Below are positions 1-8,502 of a stretch of 36,691 nucleotides of DNA, in pieces. Both the position numbers and the translations under genes were made by a program. Below the pieces are notes generated by a model. That model saw only the letters and a program-made list of their open reading frames with translations, was not told where the DNA came from and did no database searches. This DNA comes from Acidobacteriota bacterium (GTDB lineage Bacteria; Acidobacteriota; Blastocatellia; Pyrinomonadales; Pyrinomonadaceae): the NCBI GenBank assembly GCA_023436495.1, contig JAEZIT010000068.1, positions 1 to 36,691 of the forward strand, read 5' to 3'. Each line of letters begins with the position of its first letter. Position 1 is the first letter of the stretch.

Positions 1-159
1 ACGTACGACCGCGAACTCGACGCCAAACACGCCGCCGCTCGCGGCCTCGTCGACGCCATTGTCACCGCCGAAGACCTGCGCGATTCGCTCATCCTCGCTC
101 TCGAAACCTGCGCCAACACGACCACGCCCCACATCGGCGCGTTCGTGCTGGATCGATAG
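1..159 (+). CDS. Acyl-CoA carboxylase carboxyltransferase subunit, C-terminal end (partial)
   Basis: The window opens inside a plus-strand reading frame that ends at a TAG at 157-159, leaving 52 residues. The tail has the pattern of the C-terminus of biotin-dependent acyl-CoA carboxylase beta subunits (propionyl-, methylcrotonyl- or geranyl-CoA type): a HAAARGLVDAIV stretch, then RDSLILALE and a short end. In this family the segment packs against the CoA-binding crotonase-like core, which transfers CO2 from biotin to the acyl-CoA. The substrate cannot be read from this fragment. AtuA-type proteins and enoyl-CoA hydratases nearby make a methylcrotonyl- or geranyl-type carboxylase plausible, but that is inference. 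The start lies outside the window. Confidence 0.72.
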   Translation, partial: TYDRELDAKHAAARGLVDAIVTAEDLRDSLILALETCANTTTPHIGAFVLDR

Positions 160-249
160 TATAAGTTAAGGTTTATCGCTTCACCCCGGAGCTGCCGCGA
201 GCGGAGAGGCCTTTCCTTTCCGCCCGGCAATCCCGAGGTACAGCCCGGC

Positions 250-867
250 CTATTTCAGCTTTCCCGTCAATTCCGCGTAATCCGCGATGGCGGCGCGGAT
301 GACGTCGTATGATTCATCTCTTCCGTACGAATATGCGATCTCACATACGTTAGGGTCGTCGGGCAGGCTTTTGTATGTGAGAAAGTAGTGCTCGAACCGC
401 TCGAGGATGCCTTTCGGTAGCTGGTTGATCTCCTGATACTGTTCAAACACCTTATCTCCTTTTAACACCGCGATGATCTTGTCGTCCGCCTCGCCTCCGT
501 CGATCAGGCAGAAACCGCCGATCGGCCGGGCTTTCAGGATAATATCGCCGCGCGGGATGTGATGTTCGCTGAGCACGAGGATGTCAAGCGGGTCGCCGTC
601 GCCGCCGCTGATCTCGATCTGCGTTTTCGCCCTGGCCATTTCCGCTATGCCTTCCGCGCAGAATGTTTGGGGAATAAAGCCATAGTTCGCGGGCACAACG
701 TTGGAATATCGCTGCGGCCGGTCTATCTTCAGATAACCGGTCTCCTTATCAACCTCGTACTTCACGGTGTCGCGTGGAACGATCTCGATGAAAACGGTCA
801 CTTCTTCCGGCGCTCCGGCGCCGATCGGTATGCCGTGCCACGGGTGGGCTTTGTCGGTTCTGAACAT
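250..867 (-). CDS. ppa: Inorganic pyrophosphatase (family I)
   Basis: A soluble enzyme of 205 residues that hydrolyses pyrophosphate to two phosphates and so pulls biosynthetic reactions forward. The family I signature DGDPLD lies at residues 90-95 (metal-binding aspartates D90, D92, D95). An acidic DGGEADDK segment near 123-130 supplies the further metal ligands, and the YSYG segment near the C-terminus also fits. Length is slightly above the bacterial norm of about 175, mainly from an N-terminal extension rich in Pro and Gly. It starts at ATG 867 and is divergent from the crotonase gene at 897, with only 29 bp between them, so promoters must lie close to or inside the coding ends. Confidence 0.93.
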   Translation of the reverse strand: MFRTDKAHPWHGIPIGAGAPEEVTVFIEIVPRDTVKYEVDKETGYLKIDRPQRYSNVVPANYGFIPQTFCAEGIAEMARAKTQIEISGGDGDPLDILVLSEHHIPRGDIILKARPIGGFCLIDGGEADDKIIAVLKGDKVFEQYQEINQLPKGILERFEHYFLTYKSLPDDPNVCEIAYSYGRDESYDVIRAAIADYAELTGKLK

Positions 868-896
868 AGCTATATTATTTTATTTCAGGCCATCAA

Positions 897-1490
897 ATGT
901 CCAAACCGATAATATTAGAAAACCTGAACGGCACCGACGTCGTCCGTTTCAACCGCCCCGAGATCCGAAGCCCGCTGTCTGTCGCCGTTCTCGAACGTCT
1001 CCACGATATCGTCGATGCCGCAGCCGGGCCGATCATATTCACCGGAACCGGAGATGTCTTCGCGTCGGGTGCAGACCTCAGGGAAATTTCCAGGGTAACG
1101 CCCGAGACTGCACGCGAATTCGCCCTCCGCGGACAGACGCTGATGACCAAGATCGCCAACCGGGAATTTCCCGTGATCGCCGCTATAAACGGCTACTGTT
1201 TCGGCGGTGCTCTCGACCTCGCGCTCGCCTGTCATCGCCGGATCGCATCGCCCAACGCGGTGTTTTCGCATCCCGGAGCAAATCTCGGTATCATCACCGG
1301 CTGGGGCGGGACACAGCGCCTGCCGCTCCTGATCGGGCAGGGAAGAGCGCTCGAAATGCTGTTCACCGCACGCCGCGTGCATGCAAGCGAAGCCCTGTCG
1401 ATCGGCCTTATCGACGAGATAACTACAAATCCGCTCGAATCTGCGTTAAACTTTGCGAAGTCCGAACCGAATCTTCAGACAATTTCGTAA
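897..1490 (+). CDS. Short enoyl-CoA hydratase/isomerase-family protein with an altered active site
   Basis: A crotonase-fold protein of 197 residues, against about 250-260 for typical enoyl-CoA hydratases. The shortfall is at the C-terminal helical (trimerisation/lid) part. Oxyanion-hole elements are present: FASGADL (residues 55-61) and GYCFGGALDLALAC (99-112), and the GWGGTQRL turn follows at 135-142. At the position where hydratases carry the first catalytic glutamate (PE in the family) this protein has P126-G127. The second glutamate position (E153 in ALEML) is kept. Classical hydratase chemistry may therefore be lost and isomerase, thioesterase or another crotonase activity is possible. 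The stop is 3 bp before the next gene, suggesting co-transcription. Confidence 0.82.
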   Translation: MSKPIILENLNGTDVVRFNRPEIRSPLSVAVLERLHDIVDAAAGPIIFTGTGDVFASGADLREISRVTPETAREFALRGQTLMTKIANREFPVIAAINGYCFGGALDLALACHRRIASPNAVFSHPGANLGIITGWGGTQRLPLLIGQGRALEMLFTARRVHASEALSIGLIDEITTNPLESALNFAKSEPNLQTIS

Positions 1491-1493
1491 CTT

Positions 1494-3371
1494 ATGCAGA
1501 CAAAGATCCGTTACGTCCTGCTGCTGGCAGTCACCGCGGCCGCCTTCAGCGTTTACGCCGGCTCGCTCGACGGCGAATTCATCTACGACGACAAACGGCA
1601 GATCCTGATGAACGATCTGATCCAGAAACCTTCGCTGTACGGCAAGGCGCTTTCATCCGACGTCTGGGCATTCAAGGCCGACGGGAACGGCGCGGGCAGC
1701 AATTACTACCGCCCGGTTTTCGTTCTCTGGATGATAATAAACTTCGCGCTGTTCGGGCCCGACCCGTACGGCTGGCATGTCCTGAGCGTCTTGCTCCATG
1801 TCGCCGCATCTGTCGCCGCGTTCATTGTGCTCCGGCGGTTCGGCGCCGATGATGTCCTGGCATTCTCGATCGCGCTCATCTTCGCCGTCCATCCGGTCCA
1901 CGTCGAATCGGTCGCATGGATCTCCGGCGCGCCTGACCTATTGTTCACGCTGTTCATGCTCGGTTCTCTAACTTTGGCTTCGATGGCTGTCCAGACGCGC
2001 GAAAAAGGGTTTGGCAAATTTACGATTTTGTCGCTCGCCGCGTACGCGCTCGCATTGGGTTCAAAGGAGATCGGTATTCTGTGCGCGCCGCTGTTCTGGA
2101 TGATATTTGCCAATACGGCTCCGGAAGAAAGTTCGAAACCCAAACCGCCAACGCCCGCCAACCGCATCATTCCGTATATCGTCGTCGCGGCGGCATTTTT
2201 TGCCGCGCGCTTTGCGGCGATCGGCACGTTCATGCACCCGAACGAGGATAAGATTACCTTCATCGACGCCGTATTCACCGCGCCGTCCAGCTTCATCTTC
2301 TACCTTCGCCAAATGATCTTGCCGACGGTTCTCAGCCCCAATTATCCGCTGCGGATCGTCACCGAACCGGGCATCTCGAATTTCTTCGTGCCGCTCGTCA
2401 CGTCCGCTGCGGCTCTGTACATCCTCTGGACGATTGCGAAGCGCTCGTTCGTTGGCAAGCTCGGTTTCGGCATCTTTGTCCTGACGCTGCTGCCTGTGTT
2501 GAACAGTGCCGCGTTCTGGCAGGAACAGGTCGTCCATGACCGTTACCTCTACTTGCCGCTGCTTGGCTTTTTGATGGTCCTGCTGCCCGAATTCTACGGA
2601 TTGCTCCAAAGGATCGTCCCCGAACGTGCCTCCGCGGTCCTGGCCGCCGTCTGCATCGTCGCATCGGCCGCGCTGTCGTACAAGACCGTCGCCTACACAA
2701 ATGTCTGGCATGACGACCTGTCGCTGTGGCAGGCAGCCGTTGCCGTCGATCCCAATTCCGGATTTTCCTGGTCACAGCTCGGCGCAGCGCAGGAATCAGC
2801 GGGCGATCACGCCTCCGCGGCCGAATCTTACGGGCGTTCGCTCGACGCCCGCCCGACCGCCCTCGGCTTTGTCGGCGCCGCAAGGAATTTGGTTGGCCTC
2901 GGTAAATTTGCTGCCGCCGATGAATATGCGGCAAGGGTCACGGAATCGCAGATAGAAAACGTAAACGCCTACACGCTTTTTCAGGCGTACGAAGCCCGCT
3001 CAATGGCGTTGGCCAATCAGAACAAACTCGCCGATGCCGAAAAGCTTCTGACACAGGCTCGTGCCCGTCTTCCCATTTATTCCGCGGCGTTGACCGAAAA
3101 ACTCGCCGTCGTGCTGTATTTGCAGGGCCGAAAGAACGAAACGCTGACCGAGCTCGAATCATACCGCGACAAGGCCCGCCGCGAGATGCTTCCCGCATCC
3201 AAGTCCGTGTTTTACAGGCTCGGGATGCTCTATTCGGAACTCGGCCGAACGGACGAGGCTGTCGCAAGCCTCCGCGAATACCTGGCGTCTACGCTCCCGA
3301 GCGATAAACTCGCCGCCGAAGACCGCAAAGCGGCCGCGGCCTTGCTGCAGCGTCTGACTCAGGGCAAGTAG
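1494..3371 (+). CDS. TMTC-like multi-pass membrane protein with C-terminal TPRs (putative GT-C glycosyltransferase)
   Basis: A 625-residue protein. It begins with a membrane segment (about 7-23) followed by an extracytoplasmic loop with YDDKRQI (D32, D33), the place where GT-C mannosyltransferases keep their acidic catalytic pair. The conserved HPVHVESVAWISG motif (133-145) is the hallmark of TMTC/DUF1736-type proteins. Around ten hydrophobic helices reach to about residue 400, then TPR units fill about 420-610. TMTC proteins in eukaryotes transfer O-linked mannose; in bacteria the acceptor is unknown. The gene begins 3 bp after the crotonase stop, at ATG 1494. The fold assignment is firm and the glycosyltransferase activity is inferred. 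Confidence 0.82.
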   Translation: MQTKIRYVLLLAVTAAAFSVYAGSLDGEFIYDDKRQILMNDLIQKPSLYGKALSSDVWAFKADGNGAGSNYYRPVFVLWMIINFALFGPDPYGWHVLSVLLHVAASVAAFIVLRRFGADDVLAFSIALIFAVHPVHVESVAWISGAPDLLFTLFMLGSLTLASMAVQTREKGFGKFTILSLAAYALALGSKEIGILCAPLFWMIFANTAPEESSKPKPPTPANRIIPYIVVAAAFFAARFAAIGTFMHPNEDKITFIDAVFTAPSSFIFYLRQMILPTVLSPNYPLRIVTEPGISNFFVPLVTSAAALYILWTIAKRSFVGKLGFGIFVLTLLPVLNSAAFWQEQVVHDRYLYLPLLGFLMVLLPEFYGLLQRIVPERASAVLAAVCIVASAALSYKTVAYTNVWHDDLSLWQAAVAVDPNSGFSWSQLGAAQESAGDHASAAESYGRSLDARPTALGFVGAARNLVGLGKFAAADEYAARVTESQIENVNAYTLFQAYEARSMALANQNKLADAEKLLTQARARLPIYSAALTEKLAVVLYLQGRKNETLTELESYRDKARREMLPASKSVFYRLGMLYSELGRTDEAVASLREYLASTLPSDKLAAEDRKAAAALLQRLTQGK

Positions 3372-3423
3372 CACGCAGGATTACCCCATAAGTCGTATTC
3401 TAATATAAACTTAGAGCTAGAAT

Positions 3424-3975
3424 ATGAACGGCAGGCCGGCAGAATGGAAGGTAGGAACGAGCAGGACGATCGCCGATTGCCGTGTGTTCACCGTCCGCGC
3501 CGACGAAAGCCGCCGGCTGTCTGACGGAAACGAAGCCGAATTCTTCGTGATCGAAAACCCAGACTGGGTCAACATCATCGCGTTGACCGCGAACGACGAA
3601 GTGGTTCTCATCGAACAATTTCGCCACGGTACAAAAGAGACGGCGCTCGAATTGCCCGGCGGAATGATCGACCCGGGCGAATCGCCCGAGGCCGCCGCCC
3701 GCCGCGAACTGCTTGAAGAAACGGGCTACACTTCCGATAATTGGACCGAGATCGGCCGATCGCGGCCAAATCCGGCCTTGCAGAATAATACGATCTACCA
3801 TTTTCTCGCTCGAGATTGCGTGAAAACGGCCGAGGTCAGATTTGACGAACACGAGAGCATATCGACAACGCTTGCCGGCCTCGAAGACGTCCATCGTCTC
3901 GTTCGCTCCGGCGATATCGATCATTCGCTCGTTATATCCGCATTCTACTTTTTGGATCATCCGCAGCAATTATGA
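3424..3975 (+). CDS. NUDIX hydrolase, ADP-ribose pyrophosphatase-like
   Basis: A 183-residue protein with a complete NUDIX box at about 79-101: GG at 79-80, then PGES, then RRELLEETGY. It fits the GX5EX7REUXEEXGU pattern with the metal-binding glutamates intact. The upstream strand DWVNIIALTANDEVVLIEQFRHG is typical of ADP-ribose/NDP-sugar pyrophosphatases (NudF/YffH type). Such enzymes cleave NDP-linked housekeeping compounds to nucleoside monophosphate plus a phosphorylated remainder. The C-terminal end overlaps the next gene by four bases (ATGA at 3972-3975), so the two are probably translationally coupled. Exact substrate is not determinable from sequence. Confidence 0.88.
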   Translation: MNGRPAEWKVGTSRTIADCRVFTVRADESRRLSDGNEAEFFVIENPDWVNIIALTANDEVVLIEQFRHGTKETALELPGGMIDPGESPEAAARRELLEETGYTSDNWTEIGRSRPNPALQNNTIYHFLARDCVKTAEVRFDEHESISTTLAGLEDVHRLVRSGDIDHSLVISAFYFLDHPQQL

Positions 3976-4319
3976 AAATCGAACTACTGAAACTTGCACA
4001 TGCGCGTTCCGGCGATAAAGGCGACACCGCCAATGTCGGCGTGATCGCTCTGAAGGACGAATACTACCCGCTCATTGTTCGCGAGGTCACCGTCGACCGC
4101 GTCAAACAGCATTTCGGCGATATGGTGAAAGGCGACGTCGAACGATTCGAACTCCCGAATCTGAACGCCCTTAATTTCCTGCTCCACGGCTCGCTCGGCG
4201 GCGGCGGGACGCTCAGCCTTATGACCGACGCGCAGGGAAAGACATTCTCGACCGCGCTGCTTCGTATGCATATCGATGTCGATGACGACGAAGCCGCAAA
4301 ACTTGGATTGGCTCAATAA
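3972..4319 (+). CDS. AtuA C-terminal-like (ferredoxin-fold) small protein
   Basis: A 115-residue protein whose N-terminus, LAHARSGDKGDTANVGVIAL, is the characteristic motif of the C-terminal domain of AtuA-family (DUF1446) proteins. Later landmarks are PNLNALNFLL and a GSLGGGGTLSL glycine turn. In pseudomonads this domain is fused behind the AtuA catalytic-looking domain in one polypeptide needed for citronellol/geraniol (acyclic terpene) use, with no defined biochemical role. Here it is a free-standing gene and the large AtuA domain is separate at 9811-11178. The two would be expected to form a complex; that is inference. It is coupled to the NUDIX gene by an ATGA overlap. Confidence 0.82.
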   Translation: MKIELLKLAHARSGDKGDTANVGVIALKDEYYPLIVREVTVDRVKQHFGDMVKGDVERFELPNLNALNFLLHGSLGGGGTLSLMTDAQGKTFSTALLRMHIDVDDDEAAKLGLAQ

Positions 4320-4343
4320 CACGATCATTCAGGAGAAACTTCG

Positions 4344-6587
4344 ATGCGTAAACTGTTATCTCGGCTATTCGCCGTAATGGCATTGGCTTCGACCGCGGCC
4401 GCTCAGACACCGGCGCCGTCAGGGCCCGTCATGGGATTTGTCGCCGAAAGGTCCGTCGCTCAACGCGATCTCGAATCGCGATTCGACGCGGCCATCAGCA
4501 CTCAGAACCTTCACGATTGGATGAAGCGTCTGTCGGCACGCCCGCATCATCTCGGCTCTGCATATAACAAAGAGAACGCCGATTTCATCGCATCGCTGTT
4601 TCGTTCGTGGGGCTACGACACACAGCTCGAAGAATTCCGCGTCCTGTTCCCGACGCCGAAAACACGCATCGTCGAAATGACGGCGCCTGAAAAATTTACG
4701 CTGTCGCTGAATGAACCGCCGCTTGCCGAAGACGCTACCTCCGCCCAGCAGGACGAACAGCTCCCGAGCTACAACGCCTATTCTATCGATGGCGACGTCA
4801 CCGCGCCGCTCGTTTATGTCAACTACGGCGTGCCCGCCGATTATGAGGAACTGGCGAAACGCGGCATCGACGTTAAGGGAAAGGTCGTGATCGCGCGTTA
4901 CGGAGGATCGTGGCGGGGAATCAAACCGAAAGTCGCCGCCGAACACGGAGCGGTCGGCTGTATCATCTATTCCGACCCGCGCAATGACGGTTATTTCCAG
5001 GGTGACGTTTACCCGAAAGGCGCCTGGCGCAGCGAACACGGCGTGCAGCGCGGCTCCGTGATGGACATGCCGCTCTATCCCGGCGATCCCTTGACCAAAG
5101 GGATCGGCGCGACCAAAGACGCAAAGCGCGTCGCGATCAAAGACGCCGAAACGCTCACCAAAATTCCGGTGCTTCCGATCTCCTACGCCGACGCGCTGCC
5201 GCTTATCAAAAATCTCGACGGTGCCGTCGTTCCCGAATCGTGGCGCGGAGCTCTGCCCGTCACCTATCATTTCGGCGGCAAAACTCCGACCGTCCGGATG
5301 AAGCTCGAATTCAACTGGGACATCAAACCCATCTATAATGTCATCGCGAAAATGCCCGGCAGCGAGCGACCGGACCAATGGATCATCCGCGGCAATCACC
5401 GCGATGCATGGGTCAACGGTGCGGAAGACCCCATAAGCGGCCTCGTCGCGATGATGGAAGAAGCCCGCGCCGTTTCCGAACTAGCGAAAACCGGCTGGAA
5501 GCCCAAACGCACCATCGTTTACGCCGCTTGGGACGGCGAAGAACAAGGCCTGCTCGGCTCGACCGAATGGGCAGAACTCCACGCGGACGAACTTCGTCAA
5601 AAAGCCGCCGTTTACATCAACACCGATTCGAACGGCCGCGGATTTCTCGGCATCGGCGGTTCGCACACGCTCGAAAAATTCATCAACGACGTCGCCCGCG
5701 ATATCCCTGATCCGCAAACGGAAATGACCGTTTGGCAGCGGACCCGCGCAAACCAGATCGTCAACGGTTCGCCCGCCGCGCGTAAAGAGGCCGCCGCGCG
5801 ACCCGACCTGCGTATCTATCCGCTTGGCTCGGGCTCCGACTACACGCCGTTCCTCCAGCATCTGGGGATCGCGTCGCTCAATATCGGCTTTGGCGGCGAA
5901 GACGGCGGCGGTTCATATCATTCCGTCTATGATTCGTTCGATCACTACAAACGATTCGGCGATCCCGGTTTCGCCTACGGCGCCGCTCTCGCCAAAGTCT
6001 GCGGCCATGCCACCCTGCGTCTCGCCAATGCCGACACGCTGCCGTTCGATTTCATTAATTTCGCCGAAACCGTCAACCGCTACGCCGCCGAGGTCATCGA
6101 ACTCGCAGATTCCATGCGCACCGAAACCGCCGCGTCGAATTCGCTGATCACCAGCGGCATGCTGAAAAGCGTCCAGGACCCGACCCAAACCTTCGTCGTT
6201 CCCGCCGTCAAGCAGGAAGTCCCGAACCTCGATTTCAAACCCCTGCGGAAGGCGCTCGAAGAACTCGACGAAAGCGTGCGAAAATTCTCTAAGGCATCCG
6301 CGAAAGGCATGCCCGCCGAACGCCGTGCCGAACTCGACCGCATTCTCTACGGCACCGAAAGGTCTCTGACACGCACGGCCGGCCTGCCGCGCCGCGACTG
6401 GTTCCGCCACCACATCTATGCGCCAGGCTTCTACACCGGCTACGGCGTAAAAACGCTGCCCGGCATCCGCGAAGCCATCGAACAGCGAAACTGGGCCGAG
6501 GCCGCCGAACAGATAAAGATCTTAGCGGCAGTTATCGATAAATTCTCAACGGAGATCGATACCGGTCGCGACCTGTTCAAAGATTAA
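4344..6587 (+). CDS. Exported M28 metallopeptidase, glutamate carboxypeptidase II-like
   Basis: A 747-residue protein with a signal peptide (about 1-20, cleavage near AAAQ) and an AGGAG 8 bases before ATG 4344. Domains in order: leader and N-terminal part of the peptidase domain (30-145), PA domain (about 145-310), M28 catalytic domain (about 325-560), and a transferrin-receptor-like dimerisation domain (about 610-747). Expected di-zinc ligands are all visible: H352 and D362 (NHRDAWVNGAEDP), E399/E400 (DGEEQG; the first is the general base), D428 (NTDSN), H526 (SYHSVYD). The family removes C-terminal acidic or other residues from peptides outside the cytoplasm. It lies 24 bp after the AtuA-C-like gene, on the same strand. 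Confidence 0.93.
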   Translation: MRKLLSRLFAVMALASTAAAQTPAPSGPVMGFVAERSVAQRDLESRFDAAISTQNLHDWMKRLSARPHHLGSAYNKENADFIASLFRSWGYDTQLEEFRVLFPTPKTRIVEMTAPEKFTLSLNEPPLAEDATSAQQDEQLPSYNAYSIDGDVTAPLVYVNYGVPADYEELAKRGIDVKGKVVIARYGGSWRGIKPKVAAEHGAVGCIIYSDPRNDGYFQGDVYPKGAWRSEHGVQRGSVMDMPLYPGDPLTKGIGATKDAKRVAIKDAETLTKIPVLPISYADALPLIKNLDGAVVPESWRGALPVTYHFGGKTPTVRMKLEFNWDIKPIYNVIAKMPGSERPDQWIIRGNHRDAWVNGAEDPISGLVAMMEEARAVSELAKTGWKPKRTIVYAAWDGEEQGLLGSTEWAELHADELRQKAAVYINTDSNGRGFLGIGGSHTLEKFINDVARDIPDPQTEMTVWQRTRANQIVNGSPAARKEAAARPDLRIYPLGSGSDYTPFLQHLGIASLNIGFGGEDGGGSYHSVYDSFDHYKRFGDPGFAYGAALAKVCGHATLRLANADTLPFDFINFAETVNRYAAEVIELADSMRTETAASNSLITSGMLKSVQDPTQTFVVPAVKQEVPNLDFKPLRKALEELDESVRKFSKASAKGMPAERRAELDRILYGTERSLTRTAGLPRRDWFRHHIYAPGFYTGYGVKTLPGIREAIEQRNWAEAAEQIKILAAVIDKFSTEIDTGRDLFKD

Positions 6588-6590
6588 TTA

Positions 6591-6644
6591 CGAATGAAGA
6601 ATTAAGAATTCATAATTCCTCATTCGCAATTCATCATTTTTTTT
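6591..6644 (+). terminator. AT-rich inverted repeat with T-run after the M28 gene
   Basis: Arms 6591-6604 and 6613-6626 pair over 14 bp with a single A/C mismatch and an 8-nt loop. A run of eight T lies at 6637-6644, ten bases beyond the stem. It could act as an intrinsic terminator for the M28 gene, although the stem is AT-rich and the T-run is displaced. Alternatively it is part of the mobile context that brings in four-helix-bundle genes, as the next gene starts at 6654. Confidence 0.45.
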
Positions 6645-6653
6645 GTCAAATAT

Positions 6654-7007
6654 ATGAAGGAAAATCCTGTAGTGACGAAATCTTTCGCCTTCGCCTTGCG
6701 GATCGTCAAGCTATACCGCCACCTTGTCGCCGAAAAGCACGAGTACGTTCTCAGCAAGGAACTGCTCATCTCGGGTACGAATATCGGAAAGCACGTTAAG
6801 GGGGCCGTCAATGCCGAGGGCAAGCCCGTATTTATCAGCGAAATGGGCATTGCCCGCCGAAAGGCGTCGGAGACGGAATACTGGCTGCAGCTTTTATTAT
6901 TTGGAGAATTTATTTCCCAAAGGGAATTCGACTCGATCGAGGCCGACCGGCAGGAGCTTCATAAGATCCTCACATCGATCGTGATGACATCAAGAGAAAA
7001 TGCCTGA
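6654..7007 (+). CDS. Four-helix-bundle protein (23S rRNA intervening-sequence protein family)
   Basis: A 117-residue, largely helical protein of the family first found as ORFs inside 23S rRNA intervening sequences. Typical features are SFAFALRIVKLYRHLV at the N-terminus, the conserved LLISGTNIGKHVKGA turn, the SEMGIARRKASETEYWLQLL helix and a closing helix near DSIEADRQELHKILTSI. The family forms pentameric helical bundles and no biochemical activity is established. Here it is not in an rRNA operon: it sits between the M28 gene and an enoyl-CoA hydratase, and its last 8 bp overlap the hydratase start (7000). The AT-rich inverted repeat just upstream differs in base composition from the neighbours, which suggests acquisition. 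Confidence 0.85.
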   Translation: MKENPVVTKSFAFALRIVKLYRHLVAEKHEYVLSKELLISGTNIGKHVKGAVNAEGKPVFISEMGIARRKASETEYWLQLLLFGEFISQREFDSIEADRQELHKILTSIVMTSRENA

Positions 7008-7758
7008 ATTACTAACCGAAACACGCGGCTCGATCCGCTATTTGACCCTCAATCGCCCGGAAAAGCGAAATGCGCTCAACGACGCGCTGGTGGTGGCTTT
7101 AAAGACGGCTCTGCGCGAAGCCGGCGATGACGACGGCCTCCGTGCAATTGTCATTCGCGGTGCGGGAAAAGATTTCTGTTCCGGCGCCGATCTCGAAGCC
7201 CTTCGAAAGATCAGCGAAAGCTCGTTCGAAGAAAATCTCGAAGACGCGCGAAGCCTTGCGGAATTGTTCCTGCTCATCCGCAATACCAAGGTCCCAGTAA
7301 TCGCCGCCGTACACGGCCGCGCGCTCGCCGGCGGCTGCGGCCTCGCGACGGCGTGCGACCTCGTGATTGCCGCGCGGTCCGCCCGGTTCGGTTACCCGGA
7401 AGTAAAGATCGGATTCGTGCCCGCCATGGTCGCCGCGATACTTCGACGGAACCTGGGCGAAAAGAAGAGCTTTGAATTGCTTACGCAGGGTTTTGAATAC
7501 ACCGCCGAAACAGCCGTCGAACTGGGCCTGGTCAACCGGATATTCGACGACGAAGGCTTCGAAGAATCCGTCAATGATTACGCCGCCGTATACTCAAACG
7601 TCAGCCGCTCCGCCGTCGAATTGACCAAACAGCTTCTCTACTCCATCGACGCGCAAAACATCGCCGACGCCATCGAACAAGGCGCCGTTACGAACGCAAA
7701 CGCCCGCGTGACCGAAGACTGTCAGAAGGGAATTGCTAAGTTTTTGGGGAGTAGATGA
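7000..7758 (+). CDS. Enoyl-CoA hydratase/isomerase-family protein
   Basis: A crotonase of full family length (252 residues). Substrate-positioning NRPEKRNALN lies at 18-27, the first oxyanion-hole segment FCSGADL at 59-65, the second GRALAGGCGLATACDL at 106-121, and the first catalytic glutamate E134 sits in GYPEVKIGFVPA. A further glutamate (E159) is in the KKSFEL helix. The PEVKIGFVPA form resembles methylglutaconyl- or isohexenylglutaconyl-CoA hydratases (LiuC/AtuE) as much as fatty-acid hydratases. With AtuA-type proteins and an acyl-CoA carboxylase near, a role in leucine or terpene catabolism is plausible but unproven. It starts inside the four-helix-bundle gene (8-bp overlap), so translation may be coupled. 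Confidence 0.88.
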   Translation: MPELLTETRGSIRYLTLNRPEKRNALNDALVVALKTALREAGDDDGLRAIVIRGAGKDFCSGADLEALRKISESSFEENLEDARSLAELFLLIRNTKVPVIAAVHGRALAGGCGLATACDLVIAARSARFGYPEVKIGFVPAMVAAILRRNLGEKKSFELLTQGFEYTAETAVELGLVNRIFDDEGFEESVNDYAAVYSNVSRSAVELTKQLLYSIDAQNIADAIEQGAVTNANARVTEDCQKGIAKFLGSR

Positions 7759-7760
7759 GT

Positions 7761-8144
7761 CTAGTAGCCGACCTTGTGGCTTTCGTCGCTTTCGATTCGC
7801 ACCCTGATAATAGGGCCTTCGCGACGAAAACGTATTTGACCTTTCGTACCCGCAAACGCTGAACCATCAGCGAATCGAGCGAATTGGTAGCAATCAAACG
7901 TCACTCCTTTGGATCGGAAGTCTGCAAACAGCGCCTGCTCTTCATCCTCGCCTAGTGTTTGCCAGTCGTCAGTCACAATTACGCCTTTTACCGCTCCCCG
8001 GCCGAGTTCTCGGCCTATCGTGTCTTCAATCGACAAAATACAGGAGAGATAGCCGGCTTCAACTAACTGCTTGTAGGCGTAGTAGCCGAAGCTGACGATG
8101 ATCAGGAAAACAGATGCTATAACGATTAACAACCTCTTGGACAT
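7761..8144 (-). CDS. Hypothetical membrane-anchored protein
   Basis: A 127-residue protein that I do not recognise. Residues 4-24 form one hydrophobic segment after MSKR (uncleaved anchor or signal peptide). The rest is a soluble, mixed-charge domain with GVIVTDDWQTLGEDEEQALFADF and a C-terminal strand pair RFRREGPIIRVRIES. Two cysteines (SCIL, FDCYQF) could form a disulphide outside the membrane. It is the most distal of four minus-strand genes of unknown function behind atuA and converges on the hydratase gene with only 2 bp between the stops. The ATG at 8144 has no clear Shine-Dalgarno. Confidence 0.6.
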   Translation of the reverse strand: MSKRLLIVIASVFLIIVSFGYYAYKQLVEAGYLSCILSIEDTIGRELGRGAVKGVIVTDDWQTLGEDEEQALFADFRSKGVTFDCYQFARFADGSAFAGTKGQIRFRREGPIIRVRIESDESHKVGY

Positions 8145-8201
8145 TAAGGAGCTGGCGAAGCCTTTTTCTTCGGATCTTTCTCAACTTGTATTGGCCTTAA
8201 T

Positions 8202-8435
8202 TCATGCCGCGAGCGTACCGGCATCGATCGCCATAGGATCCTTCGTTCCCGCCGACCGTATGTATTCAGCAATCTCTTTCAAAATAGGCATGCGTAGGTC
8301 CGGTGTCGGGATGGGCTTCGCGGCCGTTGCAGGATCGACATTCGCGGCAATGTCTGCCAGGCCTTCTGCGTTCATCGTGCAGCCTACTGGAAAGAATAGT
8401 TTCAAAAGTATGATCGCGGGGAGATGGAATGACAT
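8202..8435 (-). CDS. Hypothetical small exported protein
   Basis: A 77-residue reading frame from ATG 8435, chosen because AGGAA lies 7 bases before it; the frame also continues upstream to an in-frame ATG and a TTG. The N-terminus (HLPAIILLKLFFPVG) is hydrophobic and is followed by a cysteine, so this could be a signal peptide or a weak lipobox. The remainder has IAANVDPATAAKPIPTPDLRMPILKEIAEYIRS and no recognisable domain. It lies between two other unknown exported proteins on the same strand. A longer plus-strand frame overlaps it, but strand consistency and the leader favour this one. Confidence 0.45.
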   Translation of the reverse strand: MSFHLPAIILLKLFFPVGCTMNAEGLADIAANVDPATAAKPIPTPDLRMPILKEIAEYIRSAGTKDPMAIDAGTLAA

Positions 8436-8502
8436 AGTTGAATTCCTCATATCGAACAACTTTACGCTGCCCTCTAGATCAAAGCGGCCTCTTTACAGCG
8501 GA

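Noticed and set aside
767..1852. 361-residue plus-strand frame spanning ppa, crotonase and TMTC genes
   Set aside because: It overlaps three well-supported genes and is extremely Arg-rich, typical of an out-of-frame reading.
4419..5399. 326-residue minus-strand frame inside the M28 gene
   Set aside because: The M28 frame has every zinc ligand and a ribosome site; this one is low-complexity antisense sequence.
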